DNA of 64,000 bases, from NCBI RefSeq assembly GCF_916619195.1, contig NZ_CAKAKL010000003.1, forward strand, positions 186,001-250,000. Reading direction: 5' to 3'. The first letter of the stretch is position 1; each line of letters starts with the position of its first letter. A program made the position numbers and the translations under genes. Source of the stretch: Inquilinus sp. Marseille-Q2685. Its GTDB lineage: Bacteria > Pseudomonadota > Alphaproteobacteria > DSM-16000 > Inquilinaceae. Below the pieces are notes generated by a model that did not search any database, had not been told where the DNA came from, and worked only from the letters and a program-made list of their open reading frames with translations. Shown one piece after another: positions 18,803 through 28,093 of this stretch.

Positions 18803-19851
18803 CGCCGGGGTTCTTCGATGTCATTGGGGCCAGCAGCCAGGCTAGGGAAGGGCTCTATCTCTCTGCCGCCAACCGGCTCGGCACGACCGTGCAGAACGTC
18901 GAGAAGGACTTCTGGGTCTGCTGGACGCTCGACGCGTTGTTCAACGGGTTGGCGCTAAATGGACCTCGCCTATTGTTCAAGGGCGGTACCTCGCTATCGA
19001 AGGGTTATGGCCTGATCGATCGGTTTTCCGAGGACATCGACATAACAGTGTTTCGGGAGGACATTGGCGAGCCCGCCACCATGGCAGAGCTGGAAGCCCT
19101 GAGCGGCAAGAAGCGCGCGGCCCGGCTCGAGGCGATCAAGACGGCGTGCCAGACCTATATTCGGGAAACGCTTCTGGTGGCATTGACGGCGATCGTGGGC
19201 CGGACGATGCGCGAGACCGGCAGCGTCGGCCTTCGCGTAACGCTGGACGAGAGCGATCCGGACGGGCAGAGCCTGCTGCTCTGGTATCCGAGCGTCGCGA
19301 CGTCGCCCGGGAGCTATGTGCGGCCAGCGGTGAAGATCGAGTCCGGAGCGAAGTCGGCCCTCGACCCGCACCGACCGGTCGATATCAGACCATACGTCGA
19401 TGATGACCTAAGAACACCGGGCGCGTTGACTGTTAGGGCAGTGACAACGGTGGATCCCGCGCGCACCTTCTGGGACAAGGTCGTCATCCTCCACGGGCTG
19501 CGTCGCTGGTACGAGCGTCGCGGCGAGTTGCGCGGCGGCGGACAGCGCGTGTCGCGGCACTACTACGACGTCTACCGTCTCCTCCGGTCCGAAGTCGGGC
19601 TCGCCGCCGTCACCGATCTCGACATGGCCGGGGACTGCGTGAGCCACGCGCGCATGTTCTTCAATCGGCCGGGTCTCGATCTGGCCTCTGCGGCACGCGG
19701 GACGTTCGCGCTGGCGCCGCACGATGGCATGGTGGCGGAGTTGCGGCGTGACTATGCTGCGATGGCGACGATGATCTTCGGCGACATCCCGGCCTTCGAC
19801 GAGGTGATGGCGAGTGTCGCCGATCTGGAGCGAACGGTGAATGAGCGTTGA
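18799..19851 (+). CDS. abiEii: AbiEii/AbiGii nucleotidyltransferase toxin
   Basis: A 350-residue protein of the AbiEii/DUF1814 fold. Residues 60-68 (FKGGTSLSK) carry the G-G-T-S motif and 76-83 (FSEDIDIT) the D-x-D metal site; VEKDFWVCWTL near residue 35 and RTFWDKVVILHGLRRW near residue 220 are family hallmarks. AbiEii relatives transfer nucleotides to tRNA or other acceptors and cause reversible growth arrest, aborting phage infection. Coupled to the antitoxin gene by ATGA. It is convergent with the Gabija genes, with about 100 bases between. Confidence 0.88.
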   Translation: MTPGFFDVIGASSQAREGLYLSAANRLGTTVQNVEKDFWVCWTLDALFNGLALNGPRLLFKGGTSLSKGYGLIDRFSEDIDITVFREDIGEPATMAELEALSGKKRAARLEAIKTACQTYIRETLLVALTAIVGRTMRETGSVGLRVTLDESDPDGQSLLLWYPSVATSPGSYVRPAVKIESGAKSALDPHRPVDIRPYVDDDLRTPGALTVRAVTTVDPARTFWDKVVILHGLRRWYERRGELRGGGQRVSRHYYDVYRLLRSEVGLAAVTDLDMAGDCVSHARMFFNRPGLDLASAARGTFALAPHDGMVAELRRDYAAMATMIFGDIPAFDEVMASVADLERTVNER

Positions 19852-19948
19852 CCGTGGGGCTGCTCGAGAGGGCCTGCTGGGATAGCGGCGCCTTCGATCC
19901 GAAGGATTTACTGCGCGTTCGGCACTACGTGCTTCAAACTGATCAATC

Positions 19949-21655
19949 TTAGTCCACGAGGGGCATCGCTCCCTGTGGCCTGACGATCGTTACAAGGGCA
20001 CGCGCCCTCGTCAGGCCGACCCGAAGCAGGCGACGGCTGCGCTCGAACGGCGCGCTTTCGGTCCGCTCGTCGAAGAAGCTCGATTTATAAGCGCCTTCCA
20101 CAAGCACGACGCCGTCGAACTCCTTGCCCTTCGATTTGTGGATGTTCATCAGGACGCAGCCCTGCGGGTCGCGTTCGGCCGCGATGAGACGTTCCTGCTC
20201 GAGGATACGCTTCACGAGTTCGCTCGCCCCCACGTAGCTGCCGGAGGCCAGCCAGCGGTCGCCGAGTCCGGCGGCCAACGCGTCGGTCGCCCGAAACAGT
20301 CGGACGAGCCGGACCTCGCGAAACAGTTCGTTGAGAGCGGGAATATCCTGGAGCAGCCGGCGCGCGGCCTTCCAATCCGGAACTGGATCCCCGGTCATCG
20401 TGATGCCCGCCGCGTGCGCCACTACAAGCGCCTTCGCCGCATCGATGCGCGGTCCTTCACCCTTGGACACCTTGACGGCCGCTTCGTCATACTTGCGCGC
20501 GTTGTCCGCCGCCTTCTTAGTCGGCTCCTCTGCATTCTTCAGCTTGTAGAACCCCGCCAGCAGCCGCAGCGTACGTGCAAGTGTCTCCTCCGCGAGACCT
20601 GTCGGCCATTCTAGAATCGAGGCGACGACAATAGCGGCCGCCGCTGAAAGCTCCGCGTCCCAGACCACGTCATGTTCGACGATCGCCAGCGCCTGGTTAT
20701 TGTAGCTATGTGGTTCCGAGAGAATCGCCGATAGGTCGGAAATCAGCGAATTGCTCCGCGAGAGCACCGCGACGCTCGGGTGCTCGACCCCCTTCTTGCG
20801 CAGCGCGCTGAACGTCCAGATAACACCCGCATGGACCGTTGCCGCGAAGGCGTTGGGCCAATAGCTCGCCTGTTTCACGTCGGACGTCACAGGCAGCGGA
20901 CCTTGGTTGCGCAGTACGGCATCCGCGAACTTCAGGATTCCTGCATTTGGGCTCCTGTGGTTCTCGCCGCCCAAATCGAATTCGGCGATCTTCATCGTCT
21001 CGCGGAGGATATCGAGACGCCGCGGATCGATGTCCTCCCGATAGTCGAAGATGCGCTGCTCGGGATCGGCAAGGCAGAACATGTCCGTCATCTCGGCCAG
21101 TGTCCGCACTATCCGCCACTGGTCATTATCGGTGTCCTGAAACTCATCGACGATGATCATCGGAAAGTGATCGGCCACCAGCGCACGCAGGGCCCCGCAG
21201 CGCTCGAGCAACTCAGCGGTGCCGGCCGCGAACTGATCGAAGCAATAGAGCCCCTGTTCGACGGCCTGGCGTTGGCGTTCGGCATCCCAGTCGCCGTCGA
21301 ACGACGCTTTCCGCAAGCGTTCCTCGCTGGGATAGAGGAAGCGGATCGGCCGCCCATGCAGCAGTCGGCCGTGCGCCTCCAGCATCTCCATACAGAAGGC
21401 GTGATATGTCTGGACGGTCACTGCCCGCCGTTCGCCCGGCGTCAGGATTTCCTTGCAGCGCAGCAAGACTTGTCGGATCGCGGCTCGCGAAAAGCTCAGG
21501 AAGAGTACTTCCTGCCCCGGTTTCAAAGTGGAGCACCGCTGCTGCGCTTTGAGCAGCGCGATCGTGGTTTTGCCCGAGCCTGGTCCCCCGAGCACAAGCA
21601 GGTGCCCGTCTCGTGCGATGATCGCCTTGCGTTTGTCGCACAGCTCCAGCTTCAT
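19949..21655 (-). CDS. gajB: Gabija GajB-like UvrD/Rep-type helicase
   Basis: A 568-residue superfamily 1A helicase with all core motifs: I GGPGSGKTT (residues 23-31), Ia LSFSRAA, II VDEFQDTD (169-176), III CLADPEQRIFDYRE, IV NHRSP, V NIHKSKGKEFDGVVLV and VI LRVGLTRAR. It is short for UvrD (over 700 residues) and close to GajB size. It overlaps the OLD-nuclease gene by 4 bases (ATGA). In Gabija, GajB associates with a GajA tetramer and is thought to sense DNA ends or nucleotide depletion during phage replication. Confidence 0.83.
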   Translation of the reverse strand: MKLELCDKRKAIIARDGHLLVLGGPGSGKTTIALLKAQQRCSTLKPGQEVLFLSFSRAAIRQVLLRCKEILTPGERRAVTVQTYHAFCMEMLEAHGRLLHGRPIRFLYPSEERLRKASFDGDWDAERQRQAVEQGLYCFDQFAAGTAELLERCGALRALVADHFPMIIVDEFQDTDNDQWRIVRTLAEMTDMFCLADPEQRIFDYREDIDPRRLDILRETMKIAEFDLGGENHRSPNAGILKFADAVLRNQGPLPVTSDVKQASYWPNAFAATVHAGVIWTFSALRKKGVEHPSVAVLSRSNSLISDLSAILSEPHSYNNQALAIVEHDVVWDAELSAAAAIVVASILEWPTGLAEETLARTLRLLAGFYKLKNAEEPTKKAADNARKYDEAAVKVSKGEGPRIDAAKALVVAHAAGITMTGDPVPDWKAARRLLQDIPALNELFREVRLVRLFRATDALAAGLGDRWLASGSYVGASELVKRILEQERLIAAERDPQGCVLMNIHKSKGKEFDGVVLVEGAYKSSFFDERTESAPFERSRRLLRVGLTRARALVTIVRPQGAMPLVD

Positions 21656-23499
21656 CCCAGCAGGTCCGCAAGATCATCCACCGGCGGCGTCGCGATGTCC
21701 TCGGGCAGCGCGCTGAGCGCCTTGTGGATTGTCTCCAATATCTCCCGAATGGTGGCCGGCAGATCTGCCGCACTTTCGCAGTGTGAGACCAGCATCGCCG
21801 CATAACCGTGTGCGTCCCCCTTGCGGGCTTTCAGCACCTTAGCGGCCAATGCGGCGACATCGGGGTCTTTAGCGGCCGGATCGTAGGCGCCGACCGCCGG
21901 ATAATCCGACCGATCCTTCACTTCGTTGAGAAAGCGATGCACGACGGCGATAGGCACCTGCTTGATCAGGAGATTCTCGATGCCCTTTTCGGGCGACTCC
22001 CAGACATGCGTATAGCCCTTCAGCTTGGCGAGCGCTTCTTGGGTCAGGGCGGCGTTGGGTTTGTCGTGAAAGCCGAACGACAGTTTGCCGAGTGCCGAGA
22101 ATACCGGCCCATGCCGCGGCACGGCCCCTTCACCGTCGGCATTGAAAATGCTGACACCGGCGAGATCTAAGTGCGTGTAAGCGTCGGCCCCTAGGCTCGC
22201 CTCCATGATCGACGAGGCGACGGGAAACAACGACGCCTCGGTCGAACCCTCCACGACCAACACAGCACGGCTCAGGATGGCTTCGGCGAACTGTCGCCGG
22301 TCGGTGCGGAACATTTTTGGCTTCACCGCCTCGGCACTGATCGGTTGCCCCGTCAGCGCGCCTGCGTCGTCGCGATTCAGGATAACGATCTGCTCCGGGT
22401 CGAACTGCTCAATCACATAGGGCGAGTGGGATGTGACGATCGACTGTCCCATTTCGCCGAGCACGAACTTTGTCACCCGCCGCTGCGTGTGCGGAGGCAG
22501 GGCGATCTCCGGCTCTTCCATCGCGAAGATCACAGACTGCTTGTCCTTCAACTCCGCGATGAACGTTAGCAGTGCGAACACCAGCAGATTGATCGAGCCG
22601 GTGCCGAGCCGGCCGAAGGGTACGAGGTGTTGGCCCGGTTGGGCGGCGATGAACAGACGCACGACCTCGCGCAGATGCTCACGCGTCAGATCCGAGGCGA
22701 AGAAGGCTGTCGAGTCATCGCCGAGCGCCAGATTGACGAAGCGGCCCATGCGCGAACGAACCTCGGATCGGATGTGCTTCAACTGCTCGATTTCGCCGAT
22801 GGCGGGGTCGAGCGCCTGCAATCGTCCGAGGGTGTCCTGCCACATCTCCACCGCGCCGGCGCCGCCTAGTTTGAGCACCGAGTCCAGGAGCGAGCCGCGC
22901 TGCAGGCTGAGTGCGCGCGAGCCCGTCCGCAGCGTCCGCAGAAACACAAAGCCGCAAAGCCGTTTATGCGCACGCGTAAAGGGGACACGACCTTGGCCCA
23001 GCTTGATCTCGGTGTCCTCGTCCAGCGCGCCCACCTCCTTGGTGGGATGATCGAAGAAGGTGTTGCCAATGAAATCGTCTTCCTCGCGATCATACCGACC
23101 GACAAACACCAGGGGCAGAACCCAGACCGCCGTGGGGCCATCCGCCTGATCGAGGCCGTCTTGCACGTCATCCAGAAACACGCCGGCCTGGTCGTCCCAA
23201 CGCCGCAGATGACCGCCAAATCGCCTTCTCGCCTCGTCCGACAAATCGACCAAAATCGCTTCAATGCGAATTTCGATTGGGGCTCCCTCGTCGCTCAGAT
23301 ACCGTCCACAATGGAAGTCATGTTCATCGACGACGGGTCGGCGATAGAGACGTTCTGGGCCGAGCACGAGGTCGAGCGCCTCGCAGACAGTCGATTTGCC
23401 TATATTATTACCGCCGACCAGCAGGGTATGTCCGACGAAATCTACCTTTCCGTGTGACACACCTCGAAAATTCGAGATTCGCAATCTCCGGACGCGCAT
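21652..23499 (-). CDS. gajA: Gabija GajA-like OLD-family ATPase/TOPRIM nuclease (class 2 OLD)
   Basis: The start at 23499 (MRVRRLRISNFRG) gives 615 residues; the longer frame upstream is not family-like. An SMC/RecF-type ATPase covers residues 1-~375: Walker A GGNNIGKST (29-37), signature LGTGSINL (298-305), Walker B IFAMEEPE (323-330) and H-loop TSHSPY (His357). A TOPRIM nuclease domain follows (about 405-520) with VLVVEGSTE (Glu416, Glu420). Where D-x-D is expected the sequence reads FGFHDKPN (His477-Asp478-Lys479). Pairing with a UvrD-like helicase defines class 2 OLD/Gabija. Confidence 0.83.
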   Translation of the reverse strand: MRVRRLRISNFRGVSHGKVDFVGHTLLVGGNNIGKSTVCEALDLVLGPERLYRRPVVDEHDFHCGRYLSDEGAPIEIRIEAILVDLSDEARRRFGGHLRRWDDQAGVFLDDVQDGLDQADGPTAVWVLPLVFVGRYDREEDDFIGNTFFDHPTKEVGALDEDTEIKLGQGRVPFTRAHKRLCGFVFLRTLRTGSRALSLQRGSLLDSVLKLGGAGAVEMWQDTLGRLQALDPAIGEIEQLKHIRSEVRSRMGRFVNLALGDDSTAFFASDLTREHLREVVRLFIAAQPGQHLVPFGRLGTGSINLLVFALLTFIAELKDKQSVIFAMEEPEIALPPHTQRRVTKFVLGEMGQSIVTSHSPYVIEQFDPEQIVILNRDDAGALTGQPISAEAVKPKMFRTDRRQFAEAILSRAVLVVEGSTEASLFPVASSIMEASLGADAYTHLDLAGVSIFNADGEGAVPRHGPVFSALGKLSFGFHDKPNAALTQEALAKLKGYTHVWESPEKGIENLLIKQVPIAVVHRFLNEVKDRSDYPAVGAYDPAAKDPDVAALAAKVLKARKGDAHGYAAMLVSHCESAADLPATIREILETIHKALSALPEDIATPPVDDLADLLG

Positions 23500-24237
23500 T
23501 GCAATCCACCCAATTTTCCCACTGAATTTGACAAGCTGGAATATCGGGCAATTCTGCCAGATTTTTGTGATCGTGCGCGAGGAAACTGCATCCGTGCTCG
23601 TCTGAGCGCATGTAATGGTCCCCGAAAGGCTGTGGCCGCGGACGGCCACCAATTGTGCGGTCCAGCACGGCCAGATTGGCCGAGATGGGCCGGATGCGGT
23701 TAGGTCCGCTTCCGGCAGCCGACTGCGACGGCCGGTATGGCGCGGTCCAGTCTGGCGACCGGCATTCCTGGTTGGAGACGGCACCGCACTCCGGCTGACA
23801 TGCAATCGCCTTGACCGGGAGGCACGCCGAATCGCGACTCCCGGTCATGGTGGTCATGCCGCGCCGGGCCATCTCCGGCGTGCCGCTATGCGGGCGGCCA
23901 CCGCGGCGTCATGCACCTTCGGTGAGGCCATCTTTATGCCAACACGGAGCTGTCACTGTCCGAGCACGCCACCTCGGCCTTTGTCCAGGCGAGGCTGGCG
24001 GAGCGGGGCGATCAGACAAGGGTCGCGAGCAGAGACTCCAATCGAAGCAGCAAGCTTGCCCTGTCAACGAAGGAGACGGCTAAAGGTGGCAGCTGCCGCG
24101 TGTAGGTGCGCAAGTGAGTTGTCTCAAATTCGCCATCGACATGACGGCAGCGAGCGGATGCCGGTGACCTTCGATACCTAAAGTCCGGTCTTCGAAACCT
24201 CAGTTCATTGGAGATCCGTCTTGGCCCGGACAGCGAT
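23500..24237. other. 738-base gap without a convincing gene
   Basis: Both strands hold open frames of 60-190 codons, but their products are Arg/Pro/Cys-rich low-quality sequences without a recognisable domain or ribosome site, and several overlap each other. The first about 100 bases presumably contain the GajA promoter. No copy of the tRNA-Lys 3' end was found here by eye, so it is not an obvious right attachment site. The stretch may be decayed coding DNA at an old island junction. Confidence 0.4.
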
Positions 24238-25932
24238 ATGACCGGCACGCTGACACTGCTGAACCTAGCCGGTTATGTCGCGCTCCTGCTGTGGGGCGTG
24301 CACATGGTCTCGACCGGAGTGATGCGGGCCTTCGGCTCGGACCTGCGCCGGGTGCTGGGTCGGAGCTTGCGCCACCGCCTCAACGCCTTCCTGATCGGGC
24401 TCGGTGTCACCGCTGCACTGCAGAGCAGCACCGCCACCGGGCTGATGGCGACCTCCTTCGTCGCCTCCGGCGTGATCGGTCTTGCCCCGGCGCTCGCGGT
24501 GATACTCGGCGCCAATGTCGGCACCACCCTGATCGTGCAGGTCCTGTCCTTCGACGTCTCGCTGGTCGCGCCGATCCTGATCCTGGTCGGCGTCATCGCC
24601 TTCAAGCGCGGCGGCCGCACCCGGACCCGCGACCTTGGCCGGGTCTGGATCGGTCTTGGGCTGATTCTTCTGGCTCTGCACCTGCTGGTTGTGGCGATCG
24701 AACCGGCGGCCCAGGTGCCGGCGTTGCGCGCGGTGTTCGGCCTCGTCGCCTCGGCCCCGGCGCTTGGTGTGCTGATTGCGGCCGTGTTCGCATGGGCGGC
24801 CCATTCCTCCGTTGCCGTCGTGCTCCTGATCATGTCGCTCGCCGGAGCCGGCGTGATCCAGCCGGCGGCAGTGGTCGCGCTCGTCACCGGCGCCAATCTC
24901 GGCAGCGGGATCAACCCGGTGCTGGAGGGTGCCGGCAGTGGCAACCCTGCGCATCGCCGGCTGCCGATCGGCAACCTGCTGACCCGCACCGTCGGCGTCG
25001 CCGTCGCCCTGCCGCTCGCCGCCCCGATCGTCGACCTGCTGCTCCCGCTCGACCCTGACCCGGTGCGTCTGGCCGCGAATTTCCACACCGCCTTCAATCT
25101 CGTGCTCGCCATCCCCTTCTTCATCATCCTGCCGGCGACAGCAAGGCTGCTGGAATGGCTGCTGCCCGACCGGTCGGAGAACCTTCAGGATCCAGGCACT
25201 CCGCTGCACCTCGACGACAGTGCTCTGTCCGATCCGCATCTCGCCTTGGCCAACGCTGCCCGGGAGACCCTGCGCATGGCCGACATCGTCGAGGCCATGC
25301 TGCGCGGCGTGATCGAGGCCTTCCAGGCCGACGACCGCAGGCGCGTCGCCGAGATCAGTCGCATGGACGACGGCGTCGACAGCCTGCACCGCGCGATCAA
25401 GCTGCACCTGACGAGGATCAGCCGCGACGGCTTCGATGACGAGGCCGGCCGCCGCTATTCGGACGTGCTCAGCTTCGCCATCAACCTCGAGCACATCGGC
25501 GACATCATCGACAAGAACGTGATGGAACTGGCGGCCAAGAGGGTTCGCTTCCGCTTGGCCTTCTCGGACGAGGGCATGGAAGAGATCCGCGCCATGTGCG
25601 AGCGCCTGCTGGCAAACCTGAAGCTTGCCATCGCCGTGTTCATGACCGGCGATGCCCACGCGGCTGCCAGGCTGATCGCCGAGAAGGAGGTGTTCCGCGA
25701 GCTCGAGCGCCATGCCACCGAGACGCATTTCGGCCGGCTGCGCGAGGGCCGCCTCGAAAGCATCGAGACCAGCGCGCTGCATCTCGACATCCTGCGCGAC
25801 ACCAGGCGCATCAACTCCCACATCGCTGCCGCCGGATACCCGGCACTCGATGCCGCCAACGCCGCCCGCCCCAGGCTGCTGCGAGAGGGGGCGTCCGGCT
25901 GGGTCGAGCCAGCGCTCGACACCGGCGGGTAG
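24238..25932 (+). CDS. Na+/phosphate symporter with C-terminal PhoU-like domain
   Basis: The start at 24238 gives 564 residues. The membrane part (about 1-315) has the two inverted repeats of the NptA/Na-Pi family, each with a glutamine/serine motif: ALQSSTATGLM near residue 63 and AAHSSVAVVLLIM near 188, plus GANVGTTL and GANLGSGI. Residues about 335-545 are helical and resemble PhoU (SLHRAIKLHLTRI...; INLEHIGDIIDKNVMELA). It probably takes up phosphate with Na+ and fits the phosphate/arsenic theme of the downstream DNA. A strong hairpin follows the gene. Confidence 0.88.
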   Translation: MTGTLTLLNLAGYVALLLWGVHMVSTGVMRAFGSDLRRVLGRSLRHRLNAFLIGLGVTAALQSSTATGLMATSFVASGVIGLAPALAVILGANVGTTLIVQVLSFDVSLVAPILILVGVIAFKRGGRTRTRDLGRVWIGLGLILLALHLLVVAIEPAAQVPALRAVFGLVASAPALGVLIAAVFAWAAHSSVAVVLLIMSLAGAGVIQPAAVVALVTGANLGSGINPVLEGAGSGNPAHRRLPIGNLLTRTVGVAVALPLAAPIVDLLLPLDPDPVRLAANFHTAFNLVLAIPFFIILPATARLLEWLLPDRSENLQDPGTPLHLDDSALSDPHLALANAARETLRMADIVEAMLRGVIEAFQADDRRRVAEISRMDDGVDSLHRAIKLHLTRISRDGFDDEAGRRYSDVLSFAINLEHIGDIIDKNVMELAAKRVRFRLAFSDEGMEEIRAMCERLLANLKLAIAVFMTGDAHAAARLIAEKEVFRELERHATETHFGRLREGRLESIETSALHLDILRDTRRINSHIAAAGYPALDAANAARPRLLREGASGWVEPALDTGG

Positions 25933-25975
25933 TGCGCCGGCCGCCGGCAGGCCGCGGAGCGCATGGCGCCAGAAT

Positions 25976-26001
25976 GTCCCACGGCCGAACGGCCGTGGGA
26001 C
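25976..26001 (+). terminator. Hairpin after the Na+/phosphate symporter gene
   Basis: GTCCCACGGCC pairs perfectly with GGCCGTGGGAC around GAAC, 43 bases after the stop. No T-run follows, so termination may be inefficient or Rho-assisted. About 200 further bases up to the next gene show nothing else. Confidence 0.5.
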
Positions 26002-26204
26002 ACGGGAAAGGATGTGCAGACAAAGACTTAGGCGCCGGCGTGTGCCGGAGCTTTCATCTTGCCCTACCGCGACCTCTCCCGTCCGCCGCCACCCCGAGCC
26101 CGCCCGTCTGCGATCCCTCAAATCCAATCTATCGATCTCCAGGCTCCCGAGAATGGAGAGCGGCCGGGCCGATCGACCGCTCTCCGAGGCCCAGAACCAG
26201 CCTC

Positions 26205-26576
26205 TCAGACGCCGTTCAGGAACGCGCTTTCGGCGCTCGGCAGGTCGTCGAAGTGAACCATGACGAGCATCATCTGAAGCCGCCGCGAGCGATCGACAAC
26301 GCAGGTCGCGACCCGATATCGGCCGCGGAAAATGCTCAGGATGCGCACCCGATCCGAGCCTTCGAAGTCGTCGTCACCAACGTCTTCATAGACCCCAAGA
26401 TGCCTCTCGGCGATGCGGCCGTCCCAGACGAACTCGCCCAGCTCGGCCTCGACGAACCGCTCGACCACGGCGTCGAGTCCATCGGGTCCGAACTCGATTT
26501 CGAGGTCGCGGACGAGCTGCGGGAAGCGGTCGAACGACGCGTGCGGATGGTCGAAGGGGAGCATCGGATTCTCCAT
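26205..26576 (-). CDS. Hypothetical protein of a mobile-element backbone
   Basis: A 123-residue acidic protein (119 if it starts at the second Met, 26564). No named domain recognised. It has alternating strands and helices, with FDRFPQLVRDLEIEFG near the N-terminus, AERHLGVYEDVGDDDFEGSD in the middle and RYRVATCVVDRSRRLQMMLV near the end. It is on the same strand as, and downstream of, the DUF736 gene. Presence among plasmid/ICE genes suggests an accessory element gene. Confidence 0.5.
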   Translation of the reverse strand: MENPMLPFDHPHASFDRFPQLVRDLEIEFGPDGLDAVVERFVEAELGEFVWDGRIAERHLGVYEDVGDDDFEGSDRVRILSIFRGRYRVATCVVDRSRRLQMMLVMVHFDDLPSAESAFLNGV

Positions 26577-26864
26577 CGTTGAGCCGTCCTCCTCGTCGAG
26601 GACATCTCTCGGGAGCAGCCGGCGGAGGCTCCGTCAGGGACGCCGAAGGCGCCGCGGAGCGGGGCGCGGGGGAGCCGGATTGCGCCAGCAATTCGGGGGG
26701 ACCGCGCATCCTTGACGGGGCCTTCGCCTCCGGCTGGTAGGATGAGAAGGCCGAGACGAAGCCCTGTCACAGGATCTGCCGGTGGGGCCGCGGCTCTCTC
26801 GGCCGGAGCCACTGCGGCCGAGGGGGAGCCGCCCCCACGCGTGGCGAGGGCGGCTGGCCGAGGA

Positions 26865-27188
26865 TCAGTCGGCCGGGTTCCAGATCAAGGCGAAGACATC
26901 GGGATCGTCCTGTCCGGCGGCGCGGCCGAGATTGGCGTAGAGCTTGCGGGGGCCGAACTCGGGCGCGGCCAGCGACAGGCTGACATAGGGCTTGCCGGAG
27001 GTCTCGCCGGTGCGGATCCAGCCGGCGCCGATCTCGACGCCCTGGGTCAGGACGCGGAAGTCGGGCTGGGTGTCGCCGGACTTGCCGGTGTTGGGGACGA
27101 TGTCGATCTCGGCGCGGATGGAGAGGGTCTTGACCTGGCCCTTGTAGCCGCCGGTGGCGAGCTTGGTGACGTGACCGATCGCAGACAT
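26865..27188 (-). CDS. DUF736 family protein
   Basis: The start at 27188 follows AGAAGGAG at proper spacing and gives 107 residues that match DUF736 end to end: IGHVTKLATGGYKGQVKTLSIRAEI, then DFRVLTQGVEIGAGWIRTGETSGKPYVSLSLAAPEFGPRKLYANLGRAAGQDD. DUF736 proteins are small beta-rich proteins of unknown function found almost exclusively on alphaproteobacterial plasmids and integrative elements. A long nested hairpin lies just upstream of the ribosome site. Confidence 0.9.
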   Translation of the reverse strand: MSAIGHVTKLATGGYKGQVKTLSIRAEIDIVPNTGKSGDTQPDFRVLTQGVEIGAGWIRTGETSGKPYVSLSLAAPEFGPRKLYANLGRAAGQDDPDVFALIWNPAD

Positions 27189-27213
27189 GGCGTGTCTCCT
27201 TCTGAATGTCGCG

Positions 27214-27436
27214 GGGGCCTGTCCCGCCGCGATGGCGGACCGTTGCGGGCGAGACCGGGCGGCCCCGAACCCGTCAGGGCCGAAGCGGCAGCGGAGGACC
27301 CGGACGGACCGGTTTTCTGGAGCGCAGCGGGCGCGAGGAGCCGCCGGAGGCGGCGGGGAGAAAACCGGTCCGGGCGGGTTTCGGGCCGGCCGGCGCCGCC
27401 CGCAGGTCTCAAGCCACGCGCGGCGGGACAGGCCCC
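27214..27436 (-). repeat. Long nested inverted repeat 5' of the DUF736 gene (candidate structured leader RNA)
   Basis: Three arm pairs nest around a short centre. Outer: 27214-27231 with 27419-27436, perfect 18 bases (GGGGCCTGTCCCGCCGCG). Middle: 27257-27273 with 27375-27391, imperfect. Inner: 27306-27317 with 27360-27371, perfect (GGACCGGTTTTC). The structure ends about 25 bases before the DUF736 ATG. Together with the small terminator beyond it, this accounts for the 395-base gap to the ParB fragment. A similar element precedes the ArdC-like gene. It could act as a cis-regulatory RNA, a recombination site or a MITE-like remnant; none is proven. Confidence 0.6.
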
Positions 27437-27504
27437 GGCCGGACACCGGAGAGACACCATGCCGGCGCGGCCACGGCAGCCTCGCCGAGATGGCGGCGGC
27501 CAGC

Positions 27505-27538
27505 AAAAAAAGACCGCTCCCGCGCGGGGCGGGAGCGG
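27505..27538 (-). terminator. Intrinsic terminator of the ParB-like gene
   Basis: On the minus strand CCGCTCCCGC / GCGGGAGCGG forms a stable stem-loop followed by TCTTTTTTT. It lies 46 bases after the ParB-fragment stop (27584) and is a textbook Rho-independent terminator. Confidence 0.85.
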
Positions 27539-27583
27539 CTCCAGGAAGGGCAGGGACGGCGTGCCGCCCCTGCTGCCGCGCCC

Positions 27584-28024
27584 TCAGGCCAGGGCGCCGC
27601 GATCGGTGTAGGACCGGGCCGGGAAGGCCATCCAGGCCGGGGTCCAGCCCTCGACCCTGGCCCGTCCGTTGGCGCCGGCGAGGCAGTCGCGGACGATGCC
27701 GCGGCGAGCCTTGAGCGTCGCCGAGACATTCGCATCGGCGATGGCCCGGCCGGCGACCTCGGCCAGCATCGCGTCCACCACCGCGCGGTCGCGGACGAGA
27801 TCGAAGAAGGCGTCATCCGCCTGCCAGACCTCCGCCATGCGCACGCCGAGTTCCGTCCCGACCGCCTCGACGACGGGAGCGCCCGCCATCAGCGTCTCGC
27901 CCATGGCGACGGCGAGGACGCGCATCACCTCCTCGTCCGGGAGCGCCATCAGGGCCTCGAAGGCGGCGGCGGTGGCGTCCTCACCGGCGAACCGGCCGGC
28001 GACGATCCCGGCGTGGCCGGAACG
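27584..28024 (-). pseudogene. C-terminal fragment of the ParB-like protein, separated by IS21 insertion
   Basis: From the insertion point the frame reads RSGHAGIVAGRFAGEDATA, then a helical domain (ALMALPDEEVMRVLAVAMGETL; VWQADDAFFDLVRDRAVVD) and ends WMAFPARSYTDRGALA. This is the usual C-terminus of the large ParB-like proteins of alphaproteobacterial plasmids and ICEs. Its N-terminal part lies at 30330-31577 on the other side of the insertion sequence. The open frame extends a little into IS sequence (to 28078), which is accidental. Confidence 0.8.
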
Positions 28025-28093
28025 GCTGTCAATGGACACGAACTTTCCCGCAGTTAGGGGACACGAACCTTCCCGCACTGGGTCGCTGATGCT

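Noticed and set aside
23500-24237. Several overlapping frames of 60-190 codons in the gap after the Gabija genes
   Set aside because: Arg/Pro/Cys-rich products, mutually overlapping, with no recognisable domain or start signal; left as an unassigned gap.
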